DNA of 64,000 nucleotides from Bradyrhizobium sp. sBnM-33 (GTDB taxonomy: Bacteria; Pseudomonadota; Alphaproteobacteria; Rhizobiales; Xanthobacteraceae), in NCBI RefSeq assembly GCF_032917945.1, contig NZ_CP136624.1:3596001-3660000 (forward strand), given 5' to 3'. The position numbers were made by a program, and so were the translations under genes. Shown piece after piece: positions 1 through 8,680 of the stretch. Position 1 is the stretch's first letter; the number at the start of each line of letters is the position of its first letter. The notes below the pieces were generated by a model. The model saw only the letters and a program-made list of their open reading frames with translations, was not told the DNA's origin and searched no databases.

Positions 1-207
1 GGCAGTCATAGTTTGATTGGTGGTGAACAGTGGCAATCTTCTCAGCTCGAAATAGCTCCATGACGGGCGCCACCCTCGAGTTAGGATACGGAGCATCGGT
101 TTCGGTAGCTTACGGCGCCGTTGTCTTACGGGAGGGCGGCTCCGGCTCGGACGTTGGGAGTGCGCGTTCCGGAGCCGTCCTCTTGCGCGCCTGCCCGAGC
201 GCAGAAT

Positions 208-504
208 CTACGCTGGGGGAAAATAAGGGCCGGGCCGGCTACTTTGTCCGCAACTCTGGCGGGGTAATCCCTTGGATACGTAAGCTTCGTGGAACTTGAC
301 ACCGATCAAGTGTTCCATTCGCCATATAACCGTGCACCCGCACCTCAAGCGATCAGCAACGATCAGAAGGGTAAATTGCGCCGGGATGCCGAGGGCGCTG
401 GCCACCTCCAGCGCCGCCCCAGTATCGGACTGGTTACGAATGAGACAGGCGATGGTGCCACCGTTGAACTCGATGCTTCCTCGCTTCAAATCGCTTCCCT
501 CCAA
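208..504 (-). CDS. PilZ-domain-like small protein
   Basis: The first 70 or so codons read like the short stand-alone PilZ proteins common in rhizobia: a DLKRGSIEF strand, then IRNQSDTGAALEVAS, which matches the PilZ D/NxSxxG core, and a C-terminal WRMEHLIGVKF segment. PilZ domains bind cyclic di-GMP. The arginine-rich RxxxR loop normally preceding the domain is reduced to KR, and the only usable start is a TTG shortly after an in-frame stop, so the N-terminus may be lost. The last 25 codons do not look like PilZ and are probably run-on past a lost stop. It may be a decaying copy. Confidence 0.5.
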   Translation of the reverse strand: MEGSDLKRGSIEFNGGTIACLIRNQSDTGAALEVASALGIPAQFTLLIVADRLRCGCTVIWRMEHLIGVKFHEAYVSKGLPRQSCGQSSRPGPYFPPA

Positions 505-838
505 CTCGGCATTACCTCGTCACTTTATCGCAATTCGAACGCATCTTCGGTTCGCCAGCGAACAATGAGCTGCCCGATTCTTCAGCAATTCGGCGTGGAG
601 GGTTGGCCGGGCCAGTACCCATTGGCGCGTGTTCGAAGAGCGGCCTGATATCGGCGCCGCGTGGCAATTGGTTTGAAAGTCGGCATGCGGGGCTTGCCCC
701 GCCATTGGCGGGTACGCCGTGAGGGTGGAGTACCTCGCAAGATCCTACCGTCTACGCAAGCTGCAGAATTTCAGTTTACGCCGTTTTCTGGTGGTCTTGG
801 GACGGGACCGCACGGTGACCGAACCAATTGGAGCAGGC
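505..838. other. Stretch without recognisable gene
   Basis: No coding signal is recognised. A short perfect hairpin with 7-bp arms and a 2-base loop lies at 687-702. Confidence 0.4.
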
Positions 839-1066
839 ATGTCAGTCGATCGCACAAATACAATCGAGTGGAACGGAAACGAACTCAGCGGGTGGATCAT
901 GATCAACGGCGCCCCCACCAAAGTATCAGCTGACCGGGATGCCATTCATACCCATGCGCGAGGCTTCAATGATGCTCTGACTTGGGAGATCAATCGTCAT
1001 CGGGTGGAGATTTTCGAGAAGCTGGTCCCGTTCTTTCAAAGGACAGCGACCACTCAGGCACAATAG
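839..1066 (+). CDS. Small hypothetical protein
   Basis: A 75-codon frame starts at an ATG preceded by a GGAG-type ribosome site six bases upstream. It has the balanced composition of a real soluble protein, with an N-terminal EWNGNELSGWIMING segment and a C-terminal amphipathic stretch, EINRHRVEIFEKLVPFF. The layout (short strand region followed by a helix rich in E, R and H) recalls the many unnamed DUF1488-like rhizobial proteins, but the family is not recognised with confidence. No neighbour suggests a role. Confidence 0.4.
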   Translation: MSVDRTNTIEWNGNELSGWIMINGAPTKVSADRDAIHTHARGFNDALTWEINRHRVEIFEKLVPFFQRTATTQAQ

Positions 1067-1940
1067 GTCGCCCGAGACAGGGGGCGTTCGAATGTCTCCA
1101 CGCCCGGCGCGTGTCGTCCGGAACCGTCGTGTGTCGGGCCGCTATTTAGGAACGAAGTTGGCTTGCGAGATTCGATTTCACTGGCTTCCGGTTTGCGTCG
1201 CCAAACAGGCTCCCGCCGGAAGTGGACGGCTCTGGCGCATCTCGCGAGGGCCGTCTTGTTCATCCTGGCGGGCACTTCCAGTCCCGTGACAGCCCGGCAA
1301 CGATGAATAGGGCGGCCAGCGCGATGACCAGAACGGCGAGGCGATTGTGTCAGTGCCGTATCTCCCATGACGCCCCTCGCATGCGTTGGGTGCGCCCGGG
1401 CGATTTGCTACCCGTTTTGCTACCTAACTGGTTGGGACGACGCTGAATGAGCGGGGACCAAAGGAGAGCGGGCGAGGGGGATTCCCCAACATTTCCGCAC
1501 TCAATGGGCCATCTCGGTACTAGCCGAGACTGCCATTCCAGAATTTCAAGACCGGTGCCTCACCACTCACCATCTCGTGAGCTGCCATGCTTTCCCAATC
1601 GAGCGCTGTGCGCTGACCACCGATTGACCACCGAAACCCCCGTGAACAAACCGCGATAAAGGTTTTCAATCGCGCGCAAAATTCATTGTTTTTGTTGAAT
1701 TTTTCGACTGCTACTTACGTTCGGGACGCAGGAATCTCCGCTTTAGACGGCCACCACCGGCGAATGTTGGGATCGATAGTTGCACCTGCCAGCTATGAAC
1801 CCACCCGTGAACCTCGGGATCGCGCGCGGACGCTGGGTCTGCAGACGGTTGGATTTTTCGCTGTAAGCCATTGATCTGTAATGATCGGGTCTTGGCTCAG
1901 TTGGAAAAATTCCCCCGAGAAATCAAGGCAAGCAGCATGT
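1067..1940. other. Intergenic or decayed DNA
   Basis: No complete gene is seen. On the minus strand 1260-1349 reads as a short hydrophobic helix (LAVLVIALAALFIVAGL) followed by RDWKCPPG and a stop, which looks like the tail of a small membrane protein that has lost its start. Nothing else is recognised. Confidence 0.35.
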
Positions 1941-1985
1941 CTCTTAATCAGCGGGTCCCAGGTTCGAGCCCTGGTGCGCCCACCA
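1941..1985 (+). other. tRNA-Lys(CTT) 3' half, attachment-site remnant
   Basis: The segment contains the anticodon loop CTCTTAA, the 3' anticodon strand TCAGC, a complete T-arm (CCAGG-TTCGAGC-CCTGG), the 3' acceptor strand and an encoded CCA at 1983-1985. Upstream, a scrap CTTGGCTCAGTTGG resembles a D-arm, but the 5' acceptor and 5' anticodon strands do not pair, so no functional tRNA can fold. A tRNA 3' half next to an integrase gene is the classic product of site-specific integration of an island. The intact tRNA gene is not in this window. Confidence 0.7.
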
Positions 1986-2042
1986 AGCTTTTCAATAGCT
2001 TGGGGACCTCTCGTGAGAGCCGTTCCGACAGGCGGTCAGCGG

Positions 2043-2789
2043 CTATTCCGACAAACCGGCTGCCTTTGTTCGCTCCTCGCGACGCTTCTTCGTGCCCGGG
2101 ATGAGCTGTTTGCGCGTGCGTTTGGCATATGTCGGGAGCTGCCTCGAGGACCGGTGCCGCCCGGCTGCGCGCAATTCAGCGTCGGTGAGGTCGCTGTCGG
2201 CCCCCTCTGTAAAGCCACCGTGGCGGAACGAGGTGAACGACAGTTCCTCTCGGAGACCGGCGGACCGGATGATTTCCTTCACCACGTCACGCTGATAGCG
2301 AAGATCTTTCTTTTCGGTGATCCAGGGCAGTGGCGTGCGAGATCTACGGTGCGCGTGATCCCGCCGGAAAACGAGGCCTGAGACGGTCGTCTTCTTGATT
2401 TCGTCGAGTTCGGCCATCAGCTCCGGAAAGAGCGCTTCACCGGCCTCATCGAACAACGGCCACCACGCTTCCTCGCCGTTCTTGGGGTGCACGATCCTAA
2501 CGCTGTTCGGGCGCTCCTTCGGTCGATAATGAGCGACCTCGAAGGCGCCGACGAAGTTGTAAATGGCGGCCTTAGACCAGATTGGTTCTCTCGCGCGTCC
2601 AATTCCGTGATGGCCGATCGGTGGGGGCGCCTCACCCCGGCTCACCCCGCGTGCCAACTCACTTGTATCACGATAATCAAGGTATGCGGCGACCATATCG
2701 GCACGCATAACCGCAGGCCATGCGCCGGTCGGAGGATAGCGGGCGGGAAGGGGAGAGCGTGGCGACATCGCGCTTCTCGGGCCCGTCAC
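2043..2789 (-). pseudogene. Tyrosine integrase, internally deleted
   Basis: The C-terminal half is a good match to rhizobial phage-type integrases: FRHGGFTEGADSDLTDAELR carries the H-x-x-R-like catalytic box and LPTYAKRTRKQ supplies the nucleophilic tyrosine. The N-terminal 60 codons look like the start of the same family (AYLDYRDTSELA) but jump straight to HYRPKERPN, so the SAM-like DNA-binding region and the first catalytic arginine are missing. The frame is about 248 codons where about 400 are expected. It lies 58 bp from the tRNA-Lys fragment, consistent with a dead integrase at an old integration site. Confidence 0.75.
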
Positions 2790-3092
2790 GCGTCGATCGA
2801 ACCCGAGTTACATAATTCTGCTCTTGACTGCTTCGCTCCGCAATGCCGCGTCACTTCCCGCCTCCGCGCTCTGTCACTCGATCAATGGGGAACAGATAAC
2901 AGCGTCCGTGAACAGCAACACGGGCGAGCGTGCGGGGATTCGGCTAGCGTGGAGTACTAATCGGATGGCGGCGCGAGCAGTGGCGCGTCATCGCTTGTGC
3001 GATGCGGTTGGCTGCCTGAGTACTGCACTGAACGATAAGCCCGGCGCGGAAACTGGTGCGGCTAGGTAATCTTCGCCACGATGAGCACGGTC

Positions 3093-3225
3093 CTCGAACC
3101 TGCAACCAGACCGTTATGAGCGGCAGAATATCGATCAGCTTCGTTGATTTCGCCGCGTTTTTGTTCGATTTCGATCGCGTTCGTTGCGTTCTGATGAGGT
3201 TATTTCTGGTGCGAAACTGGTGCGG
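3093..3225. repeat. 133-bp direct repeat, copy A (att-like, CAT-anticodon tRNA 3' segment)
   Basis: This copy aligns without gaps to 7882-8014, with about 18 mismatches by eye. Its left 40 bp are the complement of a tRNA 3' half (T-arm and anticodon loop CTCATAA), lacking the acceptor end; the rest is shared flanking DNA ending GCGAAACTGGTGCGG. A further scrap of the same end (AAACTGGTGCGG) occurs near 3050, suggesting more than one insertion at this site. Confidence 0.8.
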
Positions 3226-3309
3226 CGTCATTCTCAGACATTGGCGCACGAACCCGCGACGTCCGCTTACGCTAAACAAATGCGGAGTATTGTTTGGATC
3301 AGACCCAGA

Positions 3310-3837
3310 CTACTTGGCCGCAGCCGCTGCGGTTTCACCCGGTGGCACAATCCGGAACATGAAGGTCGAAACCTTTTCCCCGGGTTTGAACGGACCGGGT
3401 ATCTGGTTGCTGACCGGGTTCAAACTTTGGAGAAAAGCCGCGATCGCCATGGCGTCATCCGCTGTGAGTGTCGCAAAAGCGTGCCAAGGCATGATCGGCG
3501 CCAGGATGCGGCCGTCCGGCCGTTCACCGACCTGTATCGCCTTCACGATCTGCTCTGGGGTCCAACTACCAATGCCGGTCTTTTTGTCGGGTGTGATGTT
3601 TGGGCCCGCAAAGACACCTTGACCCGGAATCTCGAAGCCCACATCCGAGCCGCCGAGAAAGCGTGACATGTCGGGATTCCCGAAGAAGTATCCCGGCGTG
3701 TGGCAGTCGTTGCAGCCGCCGAGCGTGACGAGATATTTGCCGCGCGTGATCTGTGAATCGTCAGCCATGGCCGCGAACGCTGGAAGCGCGATAAATGACG
3801 CGGTCACGAATGCAAGACGAACTGAAATCCGCAACAT
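3310..3837 (-). CDS. Secreted c-type cytochrome, class I
   Basis: A 175-residue protein with a cleavable signal peptide (hydrophobic residues 8-22, likely cut near residue 25) followed by one haem-binding motif, C42-N-D-C45-H46. The sequence APIMPWHAF around M116 is the probable sixth haem ligand. It should be a periplasmic mono-haem electron carrier, of the kind that often serves as the cytochrome subunit of a periplasmic dehydrogenase; no dehydrogenase is next to it. The ATG has a GGGAGG ribosome site. Upstream lies a strong palindromic operator (3887-3937). It is the last gene of the minus-strand block bracketed by the 133-bp repeats. Confidence 0.88.
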   Translation of the reverse strand: MLRISVRLAFVTASFIALPAFAAMADDSQITRGKYLVTLGGCNDCHTPGYFFGNPDMSRFLGGSDVGFEIPGQGVFAGPNITPDKKTGIGSWTPEQIVKAIQVGERPDGRILAPIMPWHAFATLTADDAMAIAAFLQSLNPVSNQIPGPFKPGEKVSTFMFRIVPPGETAAAAAK

Positions 3838-3886
3838 GATTTGCCTCCCTGGCTTCGATTGGTTGGTCCCCCCTCTGCAGTGACCG

Positions 3887-3937
3887 TTATGCCGATATCG
3901 GCATAAGATCCATTATGCCGAAGCTCGGATTATGCCG
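3887..3937. promoter_or_regulatory. Perfect 20-bp palindrome plus two half-sites
   Basis: TTATGCCGATATCGGCATAA at 3887-3906 is a perfect palindrome. The half-site TTATGCCG recurs at 3913-3920 and 3930-3937 in the same orientation. The array sits 50-100 bp upstream of the cytochrome c start and looks like an operator for a dimeric regulator with cooperative sites. The regulator is not identified; the MocR-type gene at 5969-7426 is the only one in the block. Confidence 0.65.
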
Positions 3938-4081
3938 CATGGTTAGAGTTGGCGGCGGAGTCGCGGGCCTCCGACCATGCGGTGTACGGGATAAGCTTGA
4001 TTGCTTATTTTGGAGGTCCTTTGGAGTCGGTTATTCTCGGAATCTGAACTGCGGTGCGCCTATGCCACTCAGCTTTGCGCC

Positions 4082-5205
4082 TTATGGTTTGCGGCCGATC
4101 ACGGCGCCGTTCGCGGCGGGTGCGTCGAACCAGACCGTCTCGATGTGCCGGAAGCCGGCTTCCTCGAGCCACGCCGAATATTCGGTCGGCGTGTAGTTTC
4201 GTCCTTCCGTCTCGATCAGCATGTTGAGGCTCATCAGCGCGGCCGGCGCCGGCCCGGTCTTTTCGTCATTGACGAGAAGCTCGCTGATGACGACTGCGCC
4301 GCCGCTCGGCAAAACCTCGAAGGACCGACGCAGCAGCGCGCGGTTCTTCGCCTCATCCCAATCGTGCAGGATCATCGACAGGAGATGCACGTCGTGATCC
4401 TCGGGAAGCCGTTCGAAGAAGTTTCCGCCGGCGGTCTCGATGCGGTCGGTCAAGCCGGCCTCGGTAATTTTTCCCGCGGCGATCGCGGCCACATGCGGCA
4501 GATCAAATACGGTCGCGCGCAGCTCCCCATACAGTTTGCAAAGCTCGATATCGTACGCGCCCGATCCGCCGCCGATGTCCAGAAGGCGGCGGAAATGATT
4601 GAGATCCACGGCTTCGCCGAGCTTGCGCGCGGTCATCGTGGAGACCGAATGCATCGCCTCCCAGAAGAGTGCCAGCATCGTCGGATCCTCGCCGTCGAAC
4701 ATCGAGGATTGCACTGCCGGGTCCCACGTGGTTGGCCGGTTCGTGCGCAGCGCTTCGGTAAGTTTGCCCCAGCCCGCGTAGAGCCGCTTGTCGGCCATCT
4801 GCACGAAGCCACCGAAATAATACGGCTTCCCTCGCACGAGAAAGGCTTCGCTTAAGGGCGTATTGCGATAACGGCCGTCCGTTTTCTCCAGAAGCCCGAG
4901 TGCAGCGCAGCCGGTCAACAGCATCTCGGCCGGGCGCGGATGCAGACCGAGCGCTTCCGCCAGCTCCGCAACTGTGGTGCCGGCGCCGCCTGCAAGGTGA
5001 CTGAACGGCCCTCCTCGTGTGCTGCAGCCAGGGTCTTGAAAGCCCAGAAGCCGGTCGAAAGTGCCATTAGCGGGACGGCGGAAGGAAGCTCCTGCGTGGT
5101 GACGATCGGTTGATCGGCCGCGCGCAGCCTTGTCTCGCCCGAGATCGAACCGGGCTGGCGGGCAAGCGTTGTCCTGTGCGCAGCAGCGCGCTGATGGTTC
5201 GGCAT
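4082..5205 (-). pseudogene. SAM-dependent O-methyltransferase, frameshifted
   Basis: Two frames together give a complete class of O-methyltransferase with an N-terminal winged-helix dimerisation domain (FWAFKTLAAAHE, then AELAEALGLHPRPAEMLL) and a Rossmann SAM-binding domain (LLDIGGGSGAYDIELCKLYG, then SMILHDWDEAK around the catalytic base). The frames meet near 5006-5012, where GAGGAGGGCCG appears to have lost one C. The start at 5205 has a GAGGAG ribosome site and gives about 374 codons, a normal length. As written, the product stops early; it is either a recent pseudogene or a one-base sequencing error in a short GC run. The substrate is unknown. Confidence 0.8.
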
Positions 5206-5361
5206 AGTGCTCTCCTCAGGTGTTGACGGTTAATTCGCAGATCTTAAGCCGCGCGGTGGTCTTCAGCACAAATCCACGTAGTCCCACTCTCGACGAGTGA
5301 TAGACGCGAATTTCCGCTCGAGGCATGGACATCGCCGGCAGCAAGTGCGCGATGAACGGCG

Positions 5362-5595
5362 TCATTTCCAGAACGGCTTGGCTGCTTCGGCCATGGCCTC
5401 TTGCCGCGTCTTGCCGATGTCCTTGAGAAAGTGGTCATCGAGCTCCGCCAAGGCTTGTCGCTGCCGCGACCGCTCCGAACACTGGATCCACCAGTGTAGG
5501 AACCGTAATCCCCATCCAGGTCGACGATGGCTGGACGCCGCGATTCCGTTCGTGGCTTCCTTCCAACTCATGAGCGAATTGACGATAACGGACAT
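5362..5595 (-). CDS. DUF1127 small basic protein
   Basis: A 77-residue protein starting at an ATG with an AGGAGA ribosome site seven bases upstream. The C-terminal half has the DUF1127 signature: a basic stretch, then LAELDDHFLKDIGKTRQEA. Such small arginine-rich proteins occur in many copies in rhizobia; some members bind RNA and influence phosphate or nitrogen and virulence traits. A tryptophan-rich middle (FLHWWIQC) is typical. It lies between the MocR-type gene and the methyltransferase, all on the minus strand. Confidence 0.85.
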   Translation of the reverse strand: MSVIVNSLMSWKEATNGIAASSHRRPGWGLRFLHWWIQCSERSRQRQALAELDDHFLKDIGKTRQEAMAEAAKPFWK

Positions 5596-5968
5596 GATGA
5601 GTTCTCCTGATATCGCAGAAGTTGCGCGGATAGAACTATCGGCATCCACGTCGTTGGCGTGTGAGCTTGTTCACCTCTCACATAGTCGTGCGATGACGAG
5701 CCATGGTCGGCGGTCAAGATGTGCTTGCGGTCTCAACGCAAGCGGCCGTTGTCGTGGCGGGCGTACCCGCGCACGGTCGCATCGCGTTCCGCGTAGCTCG
5801 CCGTCTGGTCAATATCGGCGCAGCTATCTGACGCCGCGCGCGTCAGCGGTCCAACATTAGAAAGCGAAGCGGTATGACGGAAGGTCCAATTTGCGGATGT
5901 TCAATCAGTCCAATTCAGGCGACGCCTCAGGACTGTATTTGTCGGATTGATTGACCTGAGCGCGTCGC
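5596..5968. other. Intergenic, probable DUF1127 promoter region
   Basis: No gene is recognised between the DUF1127 start and the MocR-type stop. A promoter for the DUF1127 gene must lie here, but no clear motif is seen. Confidence 0.4.
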
Positions 5969-7426
5969 TCACGCCGCTTTCGAGCGTCGAGACACGCGTT
6001 CATCGAAGCATCTGCGCAGCCGCCTCAGCCCTTCGGTAATCCGCGCCGTCTCGATCGCCCCATATCCCAGGATCATGCCGGCCGGAGGCTTTCTGTCTAC
6101 CTGACAGCGCGACATCGGATCAACGGCAACGCCGAGATCAAAGGCTCGTGATACAATCGCATCGATGCGATCAGCCGACGCGCCTCGGACGCAAGCGGTG
6201 ATGTGCAGCCCGGTGCTCGATGGAACGAGGTCGAGGTAATCGCCGAATTCCCTCTTGATCTCCGCGGTCAGCACCTCATGCCGTTCGCTATAGATGCGGC
6301 TCACCTTGCGAATGTGGCGCGCAAACGCGCCCTCGTCGATGAACTGCGCCAGCGCGCTCTGCGCCATTGTCGCTGTATGCCAATCGCTGACGAACTTCGC
6401 CTTGTGCGCCGCCTCTCGCAGTGACGGCGGCACGACCATAAAGGCCAGCCGGAGCGCCGGCAGCAACGTCTTTGAGAACGTGCCGACATACACAACGCGA
6501 CCGGTCGAATCGATGGTCTGAAGCGGCTCGAGCGGACGTCCGCCGAAGCGAAACTCGCTGTCATAGTCATCCTCGACGACAACCGCGTTGCTGCGCTCGG
6601 CCCAGGCAAGCAGCGCACGTCGACGCGACAGGCTCATGGCTACGCCGAGGGGAAACTGATGCGACGGCGTCACGTAGACCACCCTGGCTTCGGCCGGCAG
6701 CGCCTCCACGACCAGACCTTCGCGGTCGACCGGCACACCGATCACGCGCGCGCCCAGCGCCTTGAGCAACTCCTTTAGAGGCCGGTAGCCTGGATCCTCC
6801 ATCGCAACGACATCACCGGGCCCGAGAAGCACGCGAGCGACGATGTCGAGTGCTTGTTGGGTGCCATTGGCCACGATTACGTCGTCGGGCGATGCGGAAA
6901 CGCTGCGTGAGATGCCGATGTGGCGAGCGATCGCCGCGCGCAAGTCCGAAATGCCGGCAGGATTCTCGTAGACGCCTGCCGCCATCTCGCGCGAGCGCAG
7001 CACACGGGCGACGATCCGCCGCCAGGCTCGGTGTGGAAATAACGAAACGTCTGGAAGACCGGTTCTGAAGTCGAAACGCGCCACGCGGTCAAAGCCTATC
7101 GGAAGCGGTATCGTCTCCCAAACTCCGCGAACCCGAATTGCGCGGGCTGTCGATCGCCTTGTTTTCGACGCCGGACGTTTTGCCTCAAGGTGATGGCTGA
7201 CGAACGTTCCGGAGCCCGCATGGGATGTCGCGAATCCTTCCGCAACAAGGCTTTCATAAGCAATCGCCACCGTCGATCGTGCAACCGTCAGCGCGGCGGC
7301 AAGTTCTCGCGTAGGAGACAGTCGCTCTCCAGGCCGAAGGCGCCCGTCCAGAATTGCCTGCCGGATCTGACGGTAGATTTCTCCGCTGAGGTCACTTCGA
7401 CCAACAAGACTGACATGAAAAGCCAC
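5969..7426 (-). CDS. MocR/PdxR-type GntR regulator with aminotransferase domain
   Basis: The N-terminal 70 residues are a GntR winged helix (EIYRQIRQAILDGRLRPGER, then STVAIAYESLVAEGF); the rest is a class I aminotransferase fold that binds PLP, with the Schiff-base lysine in GTFSKTLLPALRL. MocR proteins are transcription factors whose aminotransferase-like domain senses PLP or an amino compound. The GTG at 7426 (AFHVSLVGRSDLSG) is preferred because it matches the family N-terminus; a TTG 12 codons upstream is the alternative. About 485 residues, full length. It heads the minus-strand block with DUF1127, methyltransferase and cytochrome c, which it may control. Confidence 0.85.
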   Translation of the reverse strand: MAFHVSLVGRSDLSGEIYRQIRQAILDGRLRPGERLSPTRELAAALTVARSTVAIAYESLVAEGFATSHAGSGTFVSHHLEAKRPASKTRRSTARAIRVRGVWETIPLPIGFDRVARFDFRTGLPDVSLFPHRAWRRIVARVLRSREMAAGVYENPAGISDLRAAIARHIGISRSVSASPDDVIVANGTQQALDIVARVLLGPGDVVAMEDPGYRPLKELLKALGARVIGVPVDREGLVVEALPAEARVVYVTPSHQFPLGVAMSLSRRRALLAWAERSNAVVVEDDYDSEFRFGGRPLEPLQTIDSTGRVVYVGTFSKTLLPALRLAFMVVPPSLREAAHKAKFVSDWHTATMAQSALAQFIDEGAFARHIRKVSRIYSERHEVLTAEIKREFGDYLDLVPSSTGLHITACVRGASADRIDAIVSRAFDLGVAVDPMSRCQVDRKPPAGMILGYGAIETARITEGLRRLRRCFDERVSRRSKAA

Positions 7427-7864
7427 GGTCCTGAGCCTCTTTCCTTCGCAATGGACCGGCAACCCTGCACAAAGGTGAACGTTCCATCATACCGCTTCAC
7501 AGATGTGGAGATAGCAACTGAAGGTTCCTTGAGCGTGAAGCTTATCAGTCAAGGGCAAGGGCCGGTTGTTCGCGGAATGCGGGGGTCATGGAACGCCCGC
7601 TCCTGGCGCAAGGCGGTCTATCGCGAAACATGGTCGAGACCGTTGACGGGCCGTATGATGAACAAATCGAGCAGGTGCGGTTTCGCCTGTTTGTGCGACA
7701 TTGCCGCCAAGTCTACGATCAAAGAGGAGAGACCGTGGTCCGATCGAACGGGAAACATTAATTTGCGGGGCACCAGACTACGGCAATGGAGCGACGAAGC
7801 GGGGCGTTTCTGGTGCGGTGGCTCAACGGAGCAATGAAGCAACACAACTAAGCCGTTGATTTAC

Positions 7865-8014
7865 TGGTGGGCCCGGCAGGACTCGAACCTGCAACCAGAC
7901 CGTTATGAGCGGCAGAACATCGGTTAGCTTCGTTGATTTTACTGACTTTTCCTTCGATTTCGATCGCGTTCGTTGCGCTTTATCGAGGTCGCTTCTGGTG
8001 CGAAACTGGTGCGG
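7865..8014. repeat. 133-bp direct repeat, copy B, with longer CAT-anticodon tRNA 3' half
   Basis: On the minus strand 7865-7914 reads as a tRNA 3' half: anticodon loop CTCATAA, T-arm GCAGG-TTCGAGT-CCTGC, acceptor CGGGCCCA and CCA. The 5' half is not present, so this is not a working tRNA; the CAT anticodon fits elongator Met or lysidine-modified Ile. The repeat proper, 7882-8014, pairs with 3093-3225. Only this copy retains the acceptor end, so it looks like the outer attachment junction. Confidence 0.8.
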
Positions 8015-8680
8015 TTAGTGAATCTGAGATACCGGGGCCAGCTCCGATCGTTCCGAACACTGCATGTCGGGTGTGTGAGTCTGTCCCATGATGGATTGGA
8101 CCGGGACATCTCAAAAAGCGAAGCGCGATCAGCACTTAAGCACGCACGTTGCAAGTCATGCTGTACCAAATGCTGTACCGCCCGACTGACGATTCTCTTT
8201 AGCGAACAAAATTCTGCGTTAGGCGGCGTACGGCGGCCACAGAGAGCAGTAGTCGTGTCCGCAAAAACTGAGCGGGCATCTTGCCGTGAACTTCACGATA
8301 AAGGTTGGAGAAGATGTTGGCGTGGGTTGGTAGCGCTCCCCGCTGCAATGCGCCACGATTTTGTACGCCGATGTTCCCCGATTGCGTGCGATGGATGGTA
8401 GCTCTGCCGTCGCACCTGCATCGCTTCGATCGGCGGACACATCGCGCGGAGGAAATATTGCCGCTTGGCTCGGGCAGGGACCAAGGACCGGCTCCGGTCC
8501 AGCGTCGCACTTGCAGCAACAAAGAATTCGTCAATTCGGACAGGGTTGCCCGGCGGCTCCCACAAGCCATGTCTTTAACATGATCCTCGAAGGTGCCCGG
8601 AGGCATCGTGCGGCCTGCTCCGGGCTCCCACCCGCGAGGCTGCTTGTTGCCGCAGGCGCTCGCGCAACCTGCGGAAGTCA
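8015..8680. other. No gene recognised
   Basis: Only short unconvincing frames. On the minus strand 8199-8330 has a faint AraC-type look (THANIFSNLYREVHGKMPAQF) but lacks any start or further domain, so it is not called. Confidence 0.35.

Noticed and set aside
1871-1985. Complete tRNA-Lys gene
   Set aside because: The 5' acceptor and 5' anticodon strands do not pair with the 3' half, so only a 3' remnant is supported.
4001-4855. 284-codon plus-strand frame over the methyltransferase
   Set aside because: Shadow of the methyltransferase on the other strand, with H- and R-rich composition and no motifs.
7865-7940. Complete tRNA with CAT anticodon on the minus strand
   Set aside because: Sequence upstream of the anticodon stem does not form a D-arm or acceptor 5' strand.
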